Shown: piece by piece, positions 21,293 through 33,499 of the stretch | Layout of the letters: each line of letters begins with the position of its first letter | Numbering within the stretch: position 1 is the first letter of the stretch | Source: Epithemia pelagica | Lineage: Eukaryota; Bacillariophyta; Bacillariophyceae; Surirellales; Surirellaceae | Reading direction: 5' to 3' | Length of the DNA: 64,000 nt | NCBI GenBank assembly: GCA_946965045.2 | Contig: OX337230.1 | Location: 62,001-126,000, forward strand | Notes under the pieces: model-generated | What the model saw: only the letters and a program-made list of their open reading frames with translations | What the model was told of the DNA's origin: nothing | The model's database searches: none | Translations under genes and position numbers: made by a program

Positions 21293-23412
21293 CTACACAT
21301 AATAGGGATGACTCAAGACGGCCTCAATCCAGGGTTCCATCCACAGGCGGGTCAACAAGTACGTGACAATGCCCAACAAGATGGAAATGGGCAAGGCCGG
21401 CAAGGCTTGATGGTACATGGCCAATAACAGCAGTGTGCCACCCAAGCCGGCCAAAATCACCAAGGTACAAGCAGCAAAGGTGGCAAAGGAATATTGCGCC
21501 GCCTTGCTCACCAAGACGGAATAAAAAATAAAATCGCCCAAGCCCAAGCGAATCGACGATTGACTATCGTCATCTTCGTCGTCGTCATTGCGCAATTCGG
21601 CAAAGACCTTGCCGGAACGGTCCACCCACAACAAGCGTTTGGGTTGTCCATGCCGATCGCGTTCCAAATACACGCGACGACCACGTTTCTTGACCCGTTC
21701 CAAACGACCCCCCTGGGCCGGCATGCGAACCGTTACATCGGCCCGCAATTGCGATGCCGTTGGATTGTCGGGCAAGGACAACGACGTACCGTCATTGGAC
21801 GACACCACCAGCAAGGGTTCGGCACCGCCATCGGTCGTCGTCGTCGTGGTGGCCTTGGTTTTGCGACGACCCTTGGCCATGACGGTTCGTGATTCGGGTG
21901 GAATCGCCACCACTGGCAACCGATAGACTTGGGCAATGGCCAAGGGAATGGTCACGACTGGATCCTCGGGCGAAACGGCTTCTTCGGCTGCTGCTGTAGT
22001 TGTATTGCCATTGTTGTTCTCGTTGTTGTTGTTGTTGGTATCGACATGAGGTGCCACTTCACTCAAGGTGGCATTCAATCCGGTTGGCATTCGTTCCATG
22101 TTGGTTGTGGGAGGTTGTTCCTCCGAGGCCGCACTCCGCGCATCGCGAACTCCACTGTATCCATCCGCGTCTTCATCGTCATTCGTGTTGGTCGCCGTGG
22201 GTTCCAACGGTTCCGCAGCTCCCGTCCCATCGTCGGTCGACGACGATGACAGGGGTGGATCCGTGGACCGTGTTCGATTATTGTTGGCAGCACCCGGTTT
22301 TTTGGCTTCGGGTGGCAATTGGGCTTCAAACAAGAGACCGGGCATATCGGGAGCATCTTCTTCCGACATGGCTTCGACCAAGGCTCGCAAGGGACCAAAA
22401 CTACTCAAGACGGCGCCTGTTGTAGGAACACAAAAAGAAGCAAAAGAGGTGAGAATCGACACACCACTCTTCTGACCATCCATTCATTCACTCGTCGTTG
22501 GTCACACGTACACAAATCGTAGAGGGCCAGCATAAACAAGAGACACCAGGCGGTCCAATCGTCAAAAAAACTCAAATGCCAGGCCAAAATGACAGACGTG
22601 GCCATCAAATAGCCTTGCGTGACGGTCCGGGGAATGCCCTGGCCCCAAAAGACGGCCAAAACACCGACCAGGGCAAAATTGACCATGAAGAGGTAAAAAC
22701 TGCCTTGATCGACGGGAATGTGGTAAATGAGCAAGGCATTCTTGAGTAAATTGGCGCCCAAGACCCCCAACAAACTGGTCGAACACAAGACCATGTACCC
22801 AATCAAACACTTCATGCACCGCATGCGATACAAGAACACAATGACAAAGGTCATGGTTCCGACAAACAAAATCATGACCAAGGCATTGGCGAGGGAGAGG
22901 GCCAAGGTTTCACCCTTGGTTTCACTGCTACTGGCAGTGTTGTCTTGGACATTCCACACTTGATAGGCCGTGGCCATGGCTTGTTGGCCTTGTTGCCGCA
23001 ACTCGTCCGTATTGATAAAGACGACGGCCAGGGCGGACAAAATCATGGTCAAACAAACCGGTTTGGCAATGGCATAGTACGACGACGAACTGTACAACAA
23101 TTCTTGAATCGTCATGACTGGTTCCTCGTCGTCGTCCTCGTAGTCAGTGTCCCGTAAGAGACCATCTCGGTCCTCTTCCTCATCATCGTCGTCGTCGTGA
23201 ATGGGCAAGGGATCTCCCGGTTGATAGCGTCGCGTTTGATGAATAATTTCTTCTTCTTCCTCCTCGTCCAATCCATCTTGGAGCAAGGGCGAGGTGGTAG
23301 GATTGTGGTTGTTGTTATTGTTGGAAATGCTGTCGTAATTGGCCCGACGCGTCGTCGATGCCGTCGAGTCGGTTGGACCGGCTGTGGTGGTGGTGGTGGT
23401 GGTGGGAGCCAT
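21293..23412 (-). CDS. PSEN: Presenilin, catalytic subunit of gamma-secretase
   Basis: Two exons (23412-22512 and 22416-21293) joined across a 95-nt GTACGT intron give 674 residues. The join rebuilds the presenilin block YDLCAVLSSFGPLRALVEA, where the first catalytic Asp is D299 (YD motif). The second lies in LGLGDFIFYSVL at D595, and the PAL motif (ALPALPISI) is near 641. The protein cuts membrane proteins within the bilayer as part of gamma-secretase; here it would sit in endomembranes. About 110 acidic, Thr/Asn-rich residues precede the first membrane segment, and some 270 disordered residues form the loop between the two catalytic motifs. All key residues are present, so it should be active. 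Confidence 0.92.
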
Positions 23413-24875
23413 TGTATATTATTAGAGAGTGCAGTGGTGACACACGAATACCGAATCTCGCTCTTTCTCAATCCAAAGGAATGGCAAGCGTCTCTGGTGG
23501 TGGTTGTTCTTCTTGTTCGGCGCACCAAAAGAGGGCCTCGATGATCCACGAGAAATCCAAGAGTCCACCGTTTCCTGGTTGTGCTGCTTGTGGTGCTTCT
23601 GTGATTCCAATCCAATCTAATAACACACCAAGATGGATTGCAAGGACCGCTCTCTCTCGTCTCTCTTCTCTCTTTGCCTTTTCTTTTGTCAACACGACAA
23701 AAACAGGGGGTTGCCGTAGAGACGGTAAAGAACGGTTGACTTGACAAACGGTCTATTGGATGGGCTGGCGTGTTGCAGTGCGTTGCTTACTTTTTCTTTC
23801 CGCACGCCGGACAGTCCTGTGACAGAGAGTAGCCACGTCGGCGCACTCGAGACGCCAGGCAGGCATCACAGGACAAAATAGATGAAGGATCGCTCACTCA
23901 TACAACACAAAAAACCTTTGGTTCCAAGAACACACTTCTCCATCTCATTCGTTTCTTCCCCTTGACCACAGCGGCGCTATATTGTCTTTTTCGTTTGTCG
24001 ACACCTCCAAGAGTCGTCCTGCCTCTAGATTCCAACTGTGTGTCGATTCGTCCAGAGTATCCCAGCTGCATAATAACATGTCATGTCCATGTGTAGGAGT
24101 AGTGTTTGTGCCCATCTTCCGTCTCTAGTAGTGTCTTGGGTGGTGGCAAGTCGCATCGTCCAGATGGAGCAAGTTCGAGATTCAGTCCATAAATACGAAT
24201 ACAAGAGAGAGTCCGCAAACGGAAGCTAAAAGGTGGCGGTACATTCCAAACAACGAGCCATTCACGAGAATACTGGATGGAGTAGTCTACGATTCGAGTG
24301 TGTGTTGCGTATCGTTTGTGGTTGCTGTTCCGTGTGTGGGCAGAGTGTGGAACGGTGCTACCTATAGTTTTACAGAGGACGACCCCCACAGTAAGGATAA
24401 AGTCGTTGTATCGTCGAGTAGAGAATAAGTTCGATCCAGTCCGTGTTCCGGGCCAGCCATGCCACATAGTCTACGATTCGTGTGTGTGTGTTGCGTCATG
24501 TTCGTTGTTGCTTCCGTGACAGTGTGTGTAGAGTGTGGAACGCTGCTAGCTTTAGAGAGGAGGACCCGCAGTATCGTTCTTGGGAATGATCTCACGGGGA
24601 ATGTCGAGTCGTGAGTCACAACAACGTTGTCTACCCGGAAGCAAAAGAGACGGAAATTGCGAATCCAATGGAAACTACTACAATAGACTGAAATACGGAT
24701 ATATTATAGTTTAGCAAGATCAATCTCGGTTCCGGCAATCGAAAAGCAACACTCTCCATCCTTCATTCTCTCTCTGTTGGTTCATAAAAAAAAGAACCAA
24801 CCTCAAAAACAAGAAAGAAAGCCTCTCTAGATCGACCAGTTTCGTTCTCTTTGGAATCTCTCATTCTACTAATAG
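23413..24875. other. Intergenic region between presenilin and the protease gene
   Basis: These genes are divergent, so both promoters should lie here. No gene is supported. A direct repeat of about 110 bp is listed separately. Confidence 0.45.
24283..24580. repeat. Direct repeat of about 110 bp, 184 bp apart
   Basis: The sequence TAGTCTACGATTCG, followed by a TGTGTGTTGCGT stretch and AGAGTGTGGAACG, starts at 24283 and again at 24467. The copies are diverged, with short indels. They lie in the divergent promoter region and may duplicate regulatory DNA. Confidence 0.65.
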
Positions 24876-27678
24876 ATGATGCGTCTTCTTCTGCCAGTCT
24901 CCTCCGCCACAACGTCCCGATTGTTGTGGACCATCCTGGTTCTCCTCACAAGCAGCAGCAACAGCAGTCGCCATGGTTTCTTGGTTTTGGCCATGCCGAG
25001 CTGTGGTCCATCCTGCAATACCAAGGTCCGAGTTCCCGTGCAACAACAACAGGGTTGGAGGATTGATCCCCATCAACTGGACAAGAGTCGCACCAGTCCC
25101 ACCAAGAATCTGCTCGAAACCTTTCAACCTTCCTCCTCCTCCTCTTCGTCTCCTGGTTCTCGAAATCGCCACCTCGACGACGAGGGACAACTCATGGACC
25201 ACGAAGGACAACCATCTCACAACATCACGACGCAGACCGCCGGTCTCGTGCAAAATGACCAGGGTCAGGTTTTAATGGAATTCTATGGCAACAATACCAA
25301 CAATGCCTTGTGCCAGGATTTGATGCAACAGTGCAACGCCACGGTGGTGATTGCGTCCGAGCTGCAGTGCAACGTCTATGTCCATCCCGACACGGTGACA
25401 GTGTGCGACAATGTTGCCAGTGTCCATCATTCCTTACCCGTGGTGGCGGAGCAACGTCAATTCACGGGCCCCGTCGTCAATGAGGCCAACCAAGCCTTGG
25501 AGGTGGACCCGGTCCACGACACGCTGGGCATTACGGGTGCCAACGTCAAGGTGTGTGTCATTTCCGGTAGTTTCAATGCCCTGGACGGCTACGACTTGGA
25601 CGTTTCCGAAGGAGAATTGCCACCCGACGTGCAAATTGTTCGCGACTTGACGGGTCTCAACAGCAATGCGGGTGACGAAGGTCGGGCCTTGTTGCAACTG
25701 ATTCACGATATTGCACCCCGTGCCAGTCTCGCCTTTCGTACCGGATTGCAAAGCGCCCTGGATATGGCATCGGGGATTGTCGTCTTGGCCAATCTGGGAT
25801 GCGATATCATTATGGATGACATTGGTACGTTGACAGACGTATCCAAAATTGCCCATGCGTTCACTGGATGGCGAGATTGTGCACTCACGACACTTCTGTC
25901 TCATTTGCATTTCTCGTTCCTCCATCCTCTCACAGTGTACTGCGCGGAACCGTTCTTTGGAGATGGCACCATTGCCCAGGCGGCCAACAGCGTTGTCGAG
26001 ACCATGGGCGTGGCGTACTTTTCGGCCGCCGGGAACCAAGCCAGGACTTCGTACGAAAGCTCCTTTGTTTCGTCTGGTAATGATTTCAATACGGGAGGAT
26101 ATTGTGACATTCACTTGTTTGGAGGCACCGACCTGGCGTAAGTGCTGGTGGTCAATGACGAACCGGCCATTGTCTCGTTCCAATGGGACGATCCCTTTGT
26201 GTCGGTTCATGGTGGTCAAGGAGCGACGCATAACATGGATGTCTTTGTCTTTGATATTGATGCCAACTTGATTGCTTGGTTTGACCAGGACGAGGTGGGC
26301 AGCGATCCAGTATCCATCTTTACCTTGCAGCCAGGCGTTTATCAAGTTGCCTTTGGTCTTTGCGGTCTTGGTGACGGAGATGCTCGTCGAAGAATGCAAT
26401 CGGCCACAGCCCAACCACCAACCATGAAATGGGTTGCCTGGGGTGACGTCGACATTGCCACGTATCGCACCGACTCGTCGACCATTTTTGGACATGCCAA
26501 TGCCGCCATGGTATCGGCTGTGGGAGCAGCCTTTTATCTGGACACACCCTTTCATGGAGTGGACCCTCCCTTGTTGGAATCCTATTCCAGCGCCGGAGGA
26601 ACGCCCATTGTATTGGATACCACTGGATCTCGGTTGCCTGTACCGGAAATCAGACTCCAACCACGAATCACTGCAACCGATGGAGTCAGCACATTGGTCA
26701 TTGATTCCTTCTTTGGTATGTGGTAATCAGTCCCTTGATACGGCGATTCGTTGGACTCGGATTCGTCGTTTCTCACTGTCTGTTCTACTCGTGTTGTATC
26801 TTCACAGGAACATCGGCTTCGGCCGCCAATGCGGCTGGTGTAGCCGCCTTGGTATGGGAGACCAATCCACTATTGACGCCACTGGAATTGTATCAAGTCC
26901 TGGAACGGACCGCCGTGGACATGAATACACCTGGATTTGACTTTACATCGGGTCATGGATTGATTCAGGCCGATCAAGCCGTCTTGGAGGCTCTCCATGA
27001 CGACAAGGACCCTGTCGTGGAGACACCCACTCCATCGACGGATGCACCCACCACACGGAATCCTTCACCGAATCCCACAGAAGTGCCCACGACGCCCAAT
27101 CCCACAACAATGCCCACTACGATCAATGGAATCCCACTGCCGAACCGACTACGACCAATCCGACATGGATTCCAACCGTTCTTCCTACAGTCGCTCCCAC
27201 CACAAGTACCCCTAGTACCAACACTCCTAACACCAATCCGCCAACAACCACAACAACAGAGGAACCAACGACAATGTCTCCTTCTACGACATCTCCGACG
27301 CGCTGTCCCTTGGTGTTGACACCGGTAGTTTCCGTGTCCCCACAACCCCTTTCCGTCACCTTCTCCATTGCCTGGGACACGGCCTGGATTGCTCGAATTG
27401 GGTTGCACGTTCAAGAACTCAAATTTGGAATCCAGTGGACGACAGTTCCCGGATTGGACGATGTCGAACTTGGCCTTGACGAGACTCTGGTCCAATCCGC
27501 ATCCAATGACGACCAGAGTGGTGATGGTGGTGCTAGCACGTTTCGTGTCACCAAGTATGTTCCCAATCCAGGCTTGTTTCGTTGGTGTGTAATTGTAACG
27601 CCCGTAGAATCGGCCACTTGCTGGAAGGAAACCATGTCCGTGTGGAAGGAAGTCACGGTGGAAGATTCCACCACGTGA
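24876..27678 (+). pseudogene. Atypical subtilisin-fold serine protease with in-frame stop and frameshift
   Basis: Three exons: 24876-25824, 25936-26715 and 26808-27678. The first junction gives DDIVYCAEPFFGDG, the second SFFGTSASAANAAG, which holds the likely catalytic Ser near residue 578. From memory, it resembles a bacterial group with blocks like GITGANVKVCVISGSF, DEGRALLQLIHDIAP, FGHANAAMVSAVGAAF and ESYSSAGGTPI. The usual Asp and His-Gly-Thr-His motifs are absent; the position after VIS is Gly. An N-terminal signal peptide and a Pro/Thr linker suggest secretion. Two lesions: TAA at 26139-26141 inside conserved sequence, and a frame change near 27130 in the Pro/Thr linker, after which a frame to 27678 encodes a Cys-containing C-terminal domain. 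Spliced length is 2600 nt, not a multiple of three. Confidence 0.75.
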
Positions 27679-28233
27679 TAATGATGATGATTACGGCAAT
27701 GACAGAGAACGATAGACCCGTAACCAGCAATAGAAAGTGCACGTCCAAACATGAGAAGCGTTGGCCTCTTTTGGCCCATACGATTCGACACTTATGATGT
27801 AGAGAAACGACAGCATGACTCCTGCTGTGTGTGTATTGGGATTGTCATCTTGACGTTTCGTCTCTTGCTTGTGGGAACTAGAGAGGAAAACAAGTCTTTT
27901 CGACGTCATCTCTTTTGCTTGTAGGAACGAGAGAGGAACAAAAGTCTTTTCGACGTCATCTCTTGCTTGTAGGAACTCGAGAGGAACAAAAGCCTTTTTG
28001 GACACGCGTGTCGTTTCGATACTCCCCCTGTGGAGTCGTCCCAATCCTGTGATTGTTGTGGTTGTGGTTCCTGTACGAGAGAATGGCATCACTCCTTGAG
28101 GTTCCATCGGGGCGGACGATGCGAGTGGTGAGGGCCGCTACGTCCTATAACATAGATGCTGTCTTGTGTGTGTGTCTGTGCACTTGGGGGCTTGAGAAAG
28201 CCACATGTTGTTGTTGTTGGCGTTCTTGTGTTA
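27679..28233. other. Intergenic region between convergent genes
   Basis: No convincing gene. A 138-codon minus-strand frame is kept open by the 50-bp tandem repeat and is not believed. Confidence 0.45.
27851..27999. repeat. Three tandem copies of a 50-bp unit
   Basis: Units start at 27851, 27901 and 27951. The shared pattern is a TGACGT or CGACGT start, a CTTGCTTGT core, a GAGAGGAA block and a run of T at the end. Confidence 0.85.
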
Positions 28234-28874
28234 TTAGGGATCCAACGATGAGGACGATGAGGAGGACGACGAGGACGATGTGGATCCACTCGTCTGTTGG
28301 GGATGAGACAGCAAGAACCGACGCGTCCGCGACACCAAGGGTGGTGCCCGAGTACTCCTGCTTCGGGAAGTGGTGGTGGTGGAATGGGACAGACTGTTGC
28401 TCCGTCGCGTCGTCGTCGAGGACGACACGGACAGGGACGGATTGGTGTTCGTGTTGGAAAAGGTTCGAGAAAGAAGGGACGACAAGAGCATGTTCCAGGG
28501 ACTGGAGGGACGTGCGGAACGACGGTCTTGGGATGATTCTTGGAGCGGCCGGACTTGTTGTTCTTGTTCTTGTTGCTGTTCTACTCGTTCTTGTTCTTCT
28601 TCTACTTGTACTTGTCGTTGACGTTCTTCTTGTTGCCGTTGTCGTTGTTGATGTTGTTGCATGTGCAACAAACTCTTTTGCCATTGCACCATTTCCCGTA
28701 CCAGCAAGCACGCCAGGAGGGCCAAAAAGAGAAAAAAGAACCAATAATCACGGGCAAAGGAGGACGACGACGAATGGGTGGTCGTCGTGTCGTCGGTTTC
28801 GGATTGGGGGGTCTTGGTCTTCTTGTTCTTCTTCTTCTTCTTCTTGGGACTCGTGGATGGGGTCCTTGTAGTGA

Positions 28875-28910
<36 letters not shown>

Positions 28911-29583
28911 CCTGTTCGTTGGTCTTGTTGTTGTTGTTGTTGTTGTTGTGGTTGTTCTTCTTGTTTCCGTCCTTGTCATCCAACGCAATGATTTCCTCCG
29001 TATCGTCGACCGACTTGCTGCTGCTGCTGCTAGTAGTGGAATTGCCAGTGCTAGGCAAAGAGGAGGATGGTACCGCATTCGAAGGGTTGTTCTCCGTCTT
29101 GTTCTCCTGGTCCTCCTTTGTGGTGGACGGTCGAGGCCGTACGGCAATGCGCAACAAGGGTGGTTCCGACGAAGAAGAGGAAGAAGATACCTCGTCCTTG
29201 TGCCATACACCACCACCCAACGAAGCAGAGGACGATGACACGTGGTGTGGCACGGCTGGATGATTGTCCCGCAGGGAAGGATCGTCCAACTTCCAGGGAT
29301 AGGGGACCGACGTGTCAAGGGTAGTGGTGGTGGGTTGAGGAAAATGCAAGGACGCCGAACCTTGATGATGGGGAGGCACATAATATGGATTGTAGGCCAC
29401 CACCAATTTGGGATGGTCGGCATTCTCTCGAGCAGCCGAAGAAGCCGAGGACCCACCAGCAGTAAGGGCCTCGACTCCACCGCCCAAACGAAATGTCACC
29501 AGTATCATCATCACCAGGACGAGAATCCTCCCAATCATTATCATCATCCTCATCATGATCATTTTTTCCCGATGGACCATCAA
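28234..29583 (-). CDS. Low-complexity protein with signal sequence and one membrane span
   Basis: A 449-residue frame without a known family. The N-terminus is Met-rich with a hydrophobic stretch (RILVLVMMILVTFRL), likely a signal peptide or anchor. Residues about 30-100 look structured (KLVVAYNPYYVPP, SVPYPWKLDD). Then come Ser, Asn and Lys runs, a strong membrane span near 280-303 (DYWFFFLFLALLACLLV), a Gln/Glu-rich coiled coil (about 305-345) and a Ser/Thr-rich tail. The order suggests a single-pass membrane protein with a cytoplasmic coiled coil. Long trinucleotide-coded runs make the exact frame uncertain, but the span and coiled coil in one frame argue for a real gene. The function is unknown. 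Confidence 0.55.
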
Positions 29584-30557
29584 ACAGTCGGTCGGAGTGT
29601 GGATTGCAATACCTCTCTCTTTCGCTGTCTCTGTCTCTCTCGGTCGTTCTCTCTACTACTCGATGGATGCGTGGCTCCCAACGTTCCGTATCTGCGGCAT
29701 GTCACTCAAACCTCCTGGATTGTCGTTCTGGTTGTTGTTGTGGTTGTGGTTGCAGGGGAGATTCTCGCTTCGCTCGAGCTTCTGCACCTCTCTTGATTTC
29801 GAGAAAGAACCGTAGAACTGTGGATGGATGTGTGTGTTGTCGTTTGGTTTGGTTTGGTTTGGTTTGGTTTGGTTTGGTTTGGTTTGGTTCCCTGCCAACA
29901 ACACAAAAAGCGACAGACGCAACAAGAAAGGAGTAATGTTCTGATTCGGTGACACAATCCGGAAAAGGATGGTGGGGTGATGGATGTGTCTCTCTCAAGA
30001 AGCTCTCGTCGCGTGTGTGCTTGTGCTTTGTGTTTGGATGCTTGCTGTCTTCGCCAACGGGCCGTTGTTTGTTGTTTGGTGGGGAGCCAATAGCCAGTAT
30101 AGCTAGACTACGTGCATCATCGGACAGCTGTTCGATCTGTTCGGTGCAGAAGAGCGACTGATCATCGGTCGCACCTTAGTCATTCTTGCAGTCCACAAAA
30201 AACGATGCCGAGTGGAATGACGTGGTGCAACAATCGTGTACTTCTCTCCCATGAATCTATCTACTGGGACCATGGCAGAAGATTCAGTCTCCTCTTGCCT
30301 TTTTGGGGTGGACGTCGCCAATCGAAGAGGATTGCCAGCCCTTTCTCTTTGTTTGGCTCACGCAATCCAACGTTTTGGCTCATCACAACCAAAAATAGAA
30401 AGTATTGGAAAGATCAACCACAACAACCAAGAAGTAATAAAACGCTGCTCACCGCAACGAACGAAGAAGTACTCCTAAAACGACAACTACAACCACACAA
30501 CAAAGAAGTACGACAACGACACAAGAACAAGCAAGACGAGTAGTTTATCTTGGGACC
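29584..30557. other. Intergenic region with GGTTT repeat
   Basis: No gene supported. It contains the pentanucleotide repeat at 29842-29889. Confidence 0.45.
29842..29889. repeat. (GGTTT)n microsatellite
   Basis: About nine head-to-tail GGTTT units. It differs from the TTAGGG-type telomere repeat, so it is taken as an ordinary microsatellite. Confidence 0.9.
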
Positions 30558-30950
30558 ATGCACTCCACCACGACAAGAACGACAAGAACGACGACGGTCT
30601 ATCATCCCGTGATTGCGTCCATTGTGCGACACAATACCTTGCGAACCTGCGATCAAGTGCAGGACATGCTGCAACACTGTCACTTGCATCAACAACAGCA
30701 ACAACAACAACAACAACAACAGCAGCAGCAACACTATCCTCAATATCATCAGCAAGCAAGTGACGAAGTGGGAACCCTCTGTCAAACGGCCCGTCGCTAT
30801 CAAGACGAATTTTGCATGCTGGGCGAGGCCTCGGAAACCACCACCATTCTTACAAATCATCATCCTTCGTCTCCTGCTTCCTTGCCGGCTGCGACACCCA
30901 TTCCTACTCTGGCCACCAGCACTGCGACGGCGAAGCATTTGTCCCCGTAA
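30558..30950 (+). CDS. Small protein with twin-cysteine pattern and poly-Gln loop
   Basis: A 130-residue frame. The pattern C-x9-C (from TCDQVQDMLQHC) is followed, after a 14-residue Gln run, by C-x10-C (LCQTARRYQDEFC). The C-x9-C/C-x10-C pair is the layout of the COX6B branch of CHCH proteins, which fold as a disulfide-linked hairpin in the mitochondrial intermembrane space. No N-terminal presequence is evident, as expected for that import route. The poly-Gln run would fall in the loop between helices. Chance spacing in a short frame cannot be excluded, so confidence is moderate at best. Confidence 0.4.
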   Translation: MHSTTTRTTRTTTVYHPVIASIVRHNTLRTCDQVQDMLQHCHLHQQQQQQQQQQQQQQHYPQYHQQASDEVGTLCQTARRYQDEFCMLGEASETTTILTNHHPSSPASLPAATPIPTLATSTATAKHLSP

Positions 30951-31418
30951 CGTGCGGTCGAGTCCGTTTCTCTCTCTTTTGTTCTCTCTCCCGACACCAT
31001 TTCTCCTACACCTTCACACACACACACACACACAAGACACGGATACTGTCTGCCACGACCATGACAATGAGAGGAGAGGAGACGACAAACTCGTGTTTGG
31101 TTCGTTCGCGTAGAGAGAGGTTAAGCTACCATATACACACAAACAGGTGTGGAGAGAGGAAACAAACGAACGAACGTTCCAGTTGCCGCCGTGATTGTGG
31201 GGGTATCACACCCAAGAGGAGGAGAAGGAGAAGAAGGATCATCACCCGTTGTCTGCGTGTGTCTCTGTTTGGGTGTTCCACGTGCCGCTCATGGTTCGTC
31301 GGGGGCCGGCGCATTCTTGGAACCACGCGCCCATTCCGGGACTCTCACGGACAAACGATACCGCGACAATCCTACATGGTCGTTCGTTCCCTCTTGACTA
31401 CCTAATAGAGGTCTCACG

Positions 31419-31477
<59 letters not shown>

Positions 31478-31479
31478 TA
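31419..31479. repeat. (TAC)n microsatellite
   Basis: About twenty uninterrupted TAC units. Confidence 0.95.
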
Positions 31480-33499
31480 TAAGGTACAAGAGAGTCTTGT
31501 GTTTCATGGTTACCACCAATACAGCAACGAGTATTCTTGTGAGAGCTGTGCCTCATTGCTCCTCTCGTACTATACCTAGGCAGTTGATGTTGCGTTTGTT
31601 TGTTTGTTTGTTTGTTCCCATTGACAGGGTAGTATAGCAGCAACCACCATCCACCACCACGTGCACGCGAATAGGATGGTGGACAGACTTTCTTTATCTT
31701 TCTTTCTCTCTCTCTCTCTCTGTTTCTCTTTTTTTCGGCGGGTGCCCTCTTTGGTGTTTGTGGTGGTGGTACCAGAATAAGATAGTAGCAACGGATGGCG
31801 CTCTCCAGTGTTGTTGTCGGCGGCTGCCGTAGGAATGGGTAGGGGTGGTGGTTGGAGAAAAGGAGAAGAAGAAGAAGCGTGGAGGCTCTATTCGGAATGG
31901 TTCGTTCCCCCGTACGACTGCTGCATGTGTGTACTCAAAGAAGTGGAGTCCATGACGTACCGTCGGGCGGCTTGCTCGTCGAGCGTTTGGTGGTTCCGAT
32001 AAAACAAACAAACAAACAAGTGGCCCAATCGTCGTACACCACGAGGACACTGGCAATATAGGAGGCAAACACGGTCCGCAACAAGGTCCATCATTCCTCT
32101 TTTTCTTGTGGTGACAGTGTCGTAGCAGCAATCGCAATTCGACTGGCCGCACGAGAAAAGAAAAAGACAATAAGTAGGACACTGGTTCGCGATTCGCGAT
32201 ATGTGTGTGTGTACATGGAGACCCCGACGTACGCTGCTGCTGGTGCTACAGTGTCGTGCAGACCTCTGCAAGTCGAAATACCGTATTGAAAGTACGGTTG
32301 CCTCCGGTCACTGTGAATGCCAATGTATATGCGCAACCTTGGGAGAGTTGCTGCCAAAAGATTTACGCGTAGTCGTCACCTCACGGCACACGCAACTGTG
32401 GAAGCCCGCTAGGAGTACTCAATTTGCGAGGCCATGTTTCATGGATGGACCACTCGTGAACGAGTTTCTCGTTCTGGATGGACGAGAGCAAAGTGAGAGT
32501 GCCCCTTTTGGAACCTTTTGTTTGGGGGGTCATGCTTCATTGATGCGAGTCTCTCTGCAGGATGGAGTTTCTTCCATACGAAACCTAACATGTAGATTGG
32601 GCGTTGTGGATGGCGACAGAGCCAACGCCCCAGAACCGACAAAGAGAAAGAAGTGTTCCTTTGCACCTCTTTTGCTCTTCCAGTGTCTCGGCTCGCTCGA
32701 ATCCGTTGTATTCACCTCACGCTGGCCGGTCAGGAGCGTTTACTCTTAGCGTCTACTTAACCGTAGCGGGACCAAGAGCATGGCACGCGCCCGACGGCGC
32801 GCCGTCTGACACTTTCATGTCTCACATTTTCTCTAAAATAGCGATCGTCTATTCTTCTCAACACGAAAGTCTGAACTGACCCCCTTTCAACAATGGCACG
32901 CTACGGAAACTATCCGCAGTGAAGCTCGTGATAGGCCCAGCGGTGGAGGCGCACCAATGCAAGGGCCTGGGAATGCTCGTTGACTTTCTGTGGCGGCTGT
33001 AAGCATCACTTTGTAACCCGAGGCGCCGTTGGTGGTTGCACATGTTGTTCTCGTGCATGTTCGCTCTCCAATGGAGTTCGCTCCATGGTGTTGTTTCCAA
33101 CACTGTATCGGGTCGGTACAAGGCATATTCTACACCTATGAAGAACGGCGGTTTTCAGGTATACTCTCTGCAGGTGTGTCGTCAGACCGGACCTTCCATC
33201 TCGAAAGGCTTCTCGAAAGACATGCCGACAAAGAGAGAGAAGGATCTGGCTCGTCGTATCGTTACACTATATGTGTAGAGTGTCTTTGCTTTGGTAGAAA
33301 AACTTGAGGAGAGAGAAAAAAACTACGAGACAACAACAGTCATGATGACGGAGAAACCAGCGAAAGATGCGGCGTTTCATTGTTTCGATTCACAAAGTGT
33401 CTAATGTTCTGCTCTTCAGGCTTTTGACCCACTATCCTTCGCGATAGTATCCCCGTTTTAACCACATGTCATGTGCATCTCCCCTATTCAACATATTCA

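Noticed and set aside
25434-26660. A 408-codon minus-strand frame through the protease gene
   Set aside because: The plus strand has matching domains and splice sites; the antisense frame has no recognisable domain and runs across an intron.
27691-28107. A 138-codon minus-strand frame with repeated FVPLSFLQA-like peptide
   Set aside because: It is created by the three 50-bp tandem repeats, and the rest of the frame lacks coding signal.
28540-29238. Plus-strand frame rich in Val and Leu that looks like a multi-pass membrane protein
   Set aside because: The hydrophobic runs are reverse readings of Asn, Gln and Thr codon repeats (GTT/TTG) in the minus-strand gene.
29842-29889. GGTTT array considered as interstitial telomere repeat
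   Set aside because: The unit does not match the TTAGGG type, and the array is short and in the middle of gene-bearing DNA.
32201-32749. A 182-codon plus-strand frame in the gene-poor stretch
   Set aside because: No domain, no paralogue in the window, and composition like the surrounding non-coding DNA.
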